From assembly GCA_038230695.1 (NCBI GenBank), contig JBBRMT010000257.1, positions 1 to 6,491 on the forward strand: 6,491 bases of DNA. Direction: 5' to 3'. This DNA comes from QHBQ01 sp038230695. GTDB taxonomy: Bacteria > Chloroflexota > Chloroflexia > QHBQ01. The translations under genes were made by a program, and so were the position numbers. Below the pieces are notes generated by a model. That model did not search any database and was not told where the DNA came from. It worked only from the letters and a program-made list of their open reading frames with translations. Positions 4,867 through 6,491 of the stretch are shown here, piece after piece. Numbering within the stretch: the stretch's first letter is position 1; each line of letters opens with the position of its first letter.

Positions 4867-6491
4867 ATGAACGCGAAACAAGTATGGCAGGCGGCGCTTG
4901 GTGAGCTTGAACCACAGGTGGATAAAGGCACCTATGGTTTGCTTGCTGGTTCTGATATAATAGGGATGCGCGAAGACACCATCCTGGTGGGGGTAGCGAA
5001 TAGCTTCACGGTAAACTGGCTGGAGCGTAAGGTGAACGGTGAGGTTGCCGCATCACTGGCGAACATACTGGGTTACGAGGTTGGCGTACATTTTGTGCTG
5101 CGCGGCGGAAGTGATGGGGCTGAGGCTGGGGCAATGGACTGGGCGAACGAGCAGACCACCGTAAGGCTGCGAGCCGCCGAGTCGTGGCCGCCCCGCCTGG
5201 CAGTCCCAATGCCTGGCAACAAAGCCAAAGAGAGAGGTAACGGTAAGACGATGCGGCGAAACGGAAACGATGATGACCACAGCGTAGATGCCAATTATAG
5301 TTCGTTCTATGAGCAGCCATATGGCGCAAGCCGCACTGGGGGCAGCGGCGCACGGCGCAGCAGCAACAGCAACGGTGGGGGCAACGGTTATAGCGGCAGC
5401 GGCTACAGCGGCAATGGAGGTTATCGCCCGCAGACTGGCTATGCCGCGCCCTCGCCACGTCCGCGCCGCAATGGTGGCAGCGACTTCGGGCGGCAGATGG
5501 AGTTCAGTATGGACGATTCGCAACTGAACCCCAAATATGTGTTCGAGGATTTCATCGTGGGTAGCTCCAATCGTCTCGCCCACGCCGCCAGCATGGCGGT
5601 GGCCGAGCAACCGGCGGAAATCTACAACCCGCTCTTCCTCTACGGCGGTGTCGGTTTGGGCAAGACCCACCTGCTGCACGCCATCGGCAACCGTGCCATC
5701 CAGAACAACAAGAATATGCGCGTGCTTTACGTTTCCTCCGAGCGTTTCACCAACGAGATGATCAACGCGATTGGCGACCGCCGCACTGAGGAGTTTCGCG
5801 CCCGCTATCGCACCATTGACGTGCTGCTGATTGACGACATCCAGTTCATCGCCGGTAAGGAAAGCACCCAGGAAGAGTTCTTCCATACCTTCAACAGCCT
5901 GCACCAGAGCGGCAAGCAAATCGTAATCAGCAGCGACCGCCCGCCCAAGGCGATCCTTACGTTGGAGGATCGGCTGCGCTCTCGCTTCGAGGGGGGGTTG
6001 ATCGCCGATGTGCAATCGCCCGATCTAGAGACGCGTACCGCCATTCTGCGGGCCAAAGCCCAGCATCAGCAAGTGCCGGTGCCGCTGGATGTGATTGACT
6101 TCGTGGCCCACAAGGTGCAGAGCAACATCCGCGAACTTGAGGGGGCGCTGACCCGCATCATCGCCTACACCAGCCTGAACAATGCCAAGCTGACCGTGCA
6201 ACTGGCGGCAGAGGCGCTCAATGACCTCAGCGCCAACACCCGTCGCCGCAGCATCACCGCGCCACGGGTAATTGACGCAGTTGCCACCTATTACAACCTC
6301 GATGCCGCCGAACTGCGCGGCAAACTGCGGAGCCGCGAGGTGGTAGTTCCCCGCCAGATTGCGATGTACATCATCCGCGAGGAAACCGAGGCTTCGCTGG
6401 CCGAGATCGGCGATGCCTTTGGCGGGCGCGACCACACCACTGTGATGCACTCCTGCGAGAAGATCGAGCAGGCCATCGAATCCGACAGCAC
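4867..6491 (+). CDS. dnaA: Chromosomal replication initiator protein DnaA (3' end beyond window)
   Basis: DnaA binds oriC boxes as an ATP-dependent oligomer, opens the duplex and helps load the helicase. The 541 codons present cover nearly the whole protein. Domain I is about residues 1-80 (MNAKQVWQAALGELEPQV, then NSFTVNWLERKV). Domain II is about 81-218 and unusually long, with a Gly/Ser/Asn/Tyr/Arg-rich stretch. AAA+ domain III starts at LNPKYVFEDFIVGSSN (220-235). It has Walker A GGVGLGKT (260-267), Walker B VLLIDD (319-324), sensor I VISSDRPP (from 353), an arginine-finger region EDRLRSRFEGG (367-377) and sensor II NIRELEGAL (420-428). Domain IV has the signature VVPRQIAMY and GGRDHTTVMHS with DHTTV at 522-526. 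The frame is open upstream to GTG 4723, but that part lacks DnaA similarity, so 4867 is the start. Probably only 10-25 residues are missing at the C-terminus. Usual DnaA length is about 440-480; the excess is in domain II. Confidence 0.97.
   Translation, partial: MNAKQVWQAALGELEPQVDKGTYGLLAGSDIIGMREDTILVGVANSFTVNWLERKVNGEVAASLANILGYEVGVHFVLRGGSDGAEAGAMDWANEQTTVRLRAAESWPPRLAVPMPGNKAKERGNGKTMRRNGNDDDHSVDANYSSFYEQPYGASRTGGSGARRSSNSNGGGNGYSGSGYSGNGGYRPQTGYAAPSPRPRRNGGSDFGRQMEFSMDDSQLNPKYVFEDFIVGSSNRLAHAASMAVAEQPAEIYNPLFLYGGVGLGKTHLLHAIGNRAIQNNKNMRVLYVSSERFTNEMINAIGDRRTEEFRARYRTIDVLLIDDIQFIAGKESTQEEFFHTFNSLHQSGKQIVISSDRPPKAILTLEDRLRSRFEGGLIADVQSPDLETRTAILRAKAQHQQVPVPLDVIDFVAHKVQSNIRELEGALTRIIAYTSLNNAKLTVQLAAEALNDLSANTRRRSITAPRVIDAVATYYNLDAAELRGKLRSREVVVPRQIAMYIIREETEASLAEIGDAFGGRDHTTVMHSCEKIEQAIESDS

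Noticed and set aside
5053..6450. Long minus-strand open frames opposite dnaA
   Set aside because: They mirror the GC-rich codon structure of dnaA, which has all its motifs intact on the plus strand.

Overview
The window looks like a bacterial chromosome segment containing a replication origin. The likely host is Chloroflexota, class Chloroflexia. The reasons are a secreted protein built of DVWAVGY-type repeats, a DUF58/BatA-type von Willebrand pair with long C-terminal regions, GC-rich coding sequence, and C-rich and CTACC/CTAATCAC-type intergenic repeats. The taxonomy is inferred from style and was not tested by any search.

Layout. Positions 1-391 (minus strand) hold the 5' part of a secreted repeat protein gene, driven by a near-consensus promoter at 471-499 with a 12-bp palindrome over its expected start point. 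Positions 392-754 are a divergent intergenic region with a weak plus-strand promoter, a C-rich hairpin and a 7-bp tandem repeat ending just before a ribosome binding site. A DUF58 protein gene (755-1693) comes next. A 404-bp gap follows; it carries a doubtful 69-codon ORF and an array of about eleven TGATGCGA-like 8-mers, part of it at an exact 10-bp period. A BatA-type membrane protein with an extracytoplasmic VWA domain is encoded at 2098-4038.

Positions 4039-4866 are non-coding. They contain a probable oriC (about 4230-4570): two perfect DnaA boxes, several near-perfect ones, and an AT-rich unwinding candidate with an 18-bp direct repeat. A good extended -10 promoter for dnaA follows. dnaA starts at 4867 and runs off the right edge, lacking only its last residues. 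Its domain II linker is unusually long and rich in Gly, Ser, Asn and Tyr.

How the parts relate. DnaA binds the upstream boxes to open the origin and probably autoregulates its own promoter. The DUF58 and BatA-like proteins are the two VWA partners that normally work with a MoxR AAA+ ATPase, but no MoxR gene is visible here. No mobile element, CRISPR array, tRNA or rRNA was found. The least explained structures are the TGATGCGA array and the enlarged DnaA linker. I do not see clear evidence for a wholly new multi-gene system.
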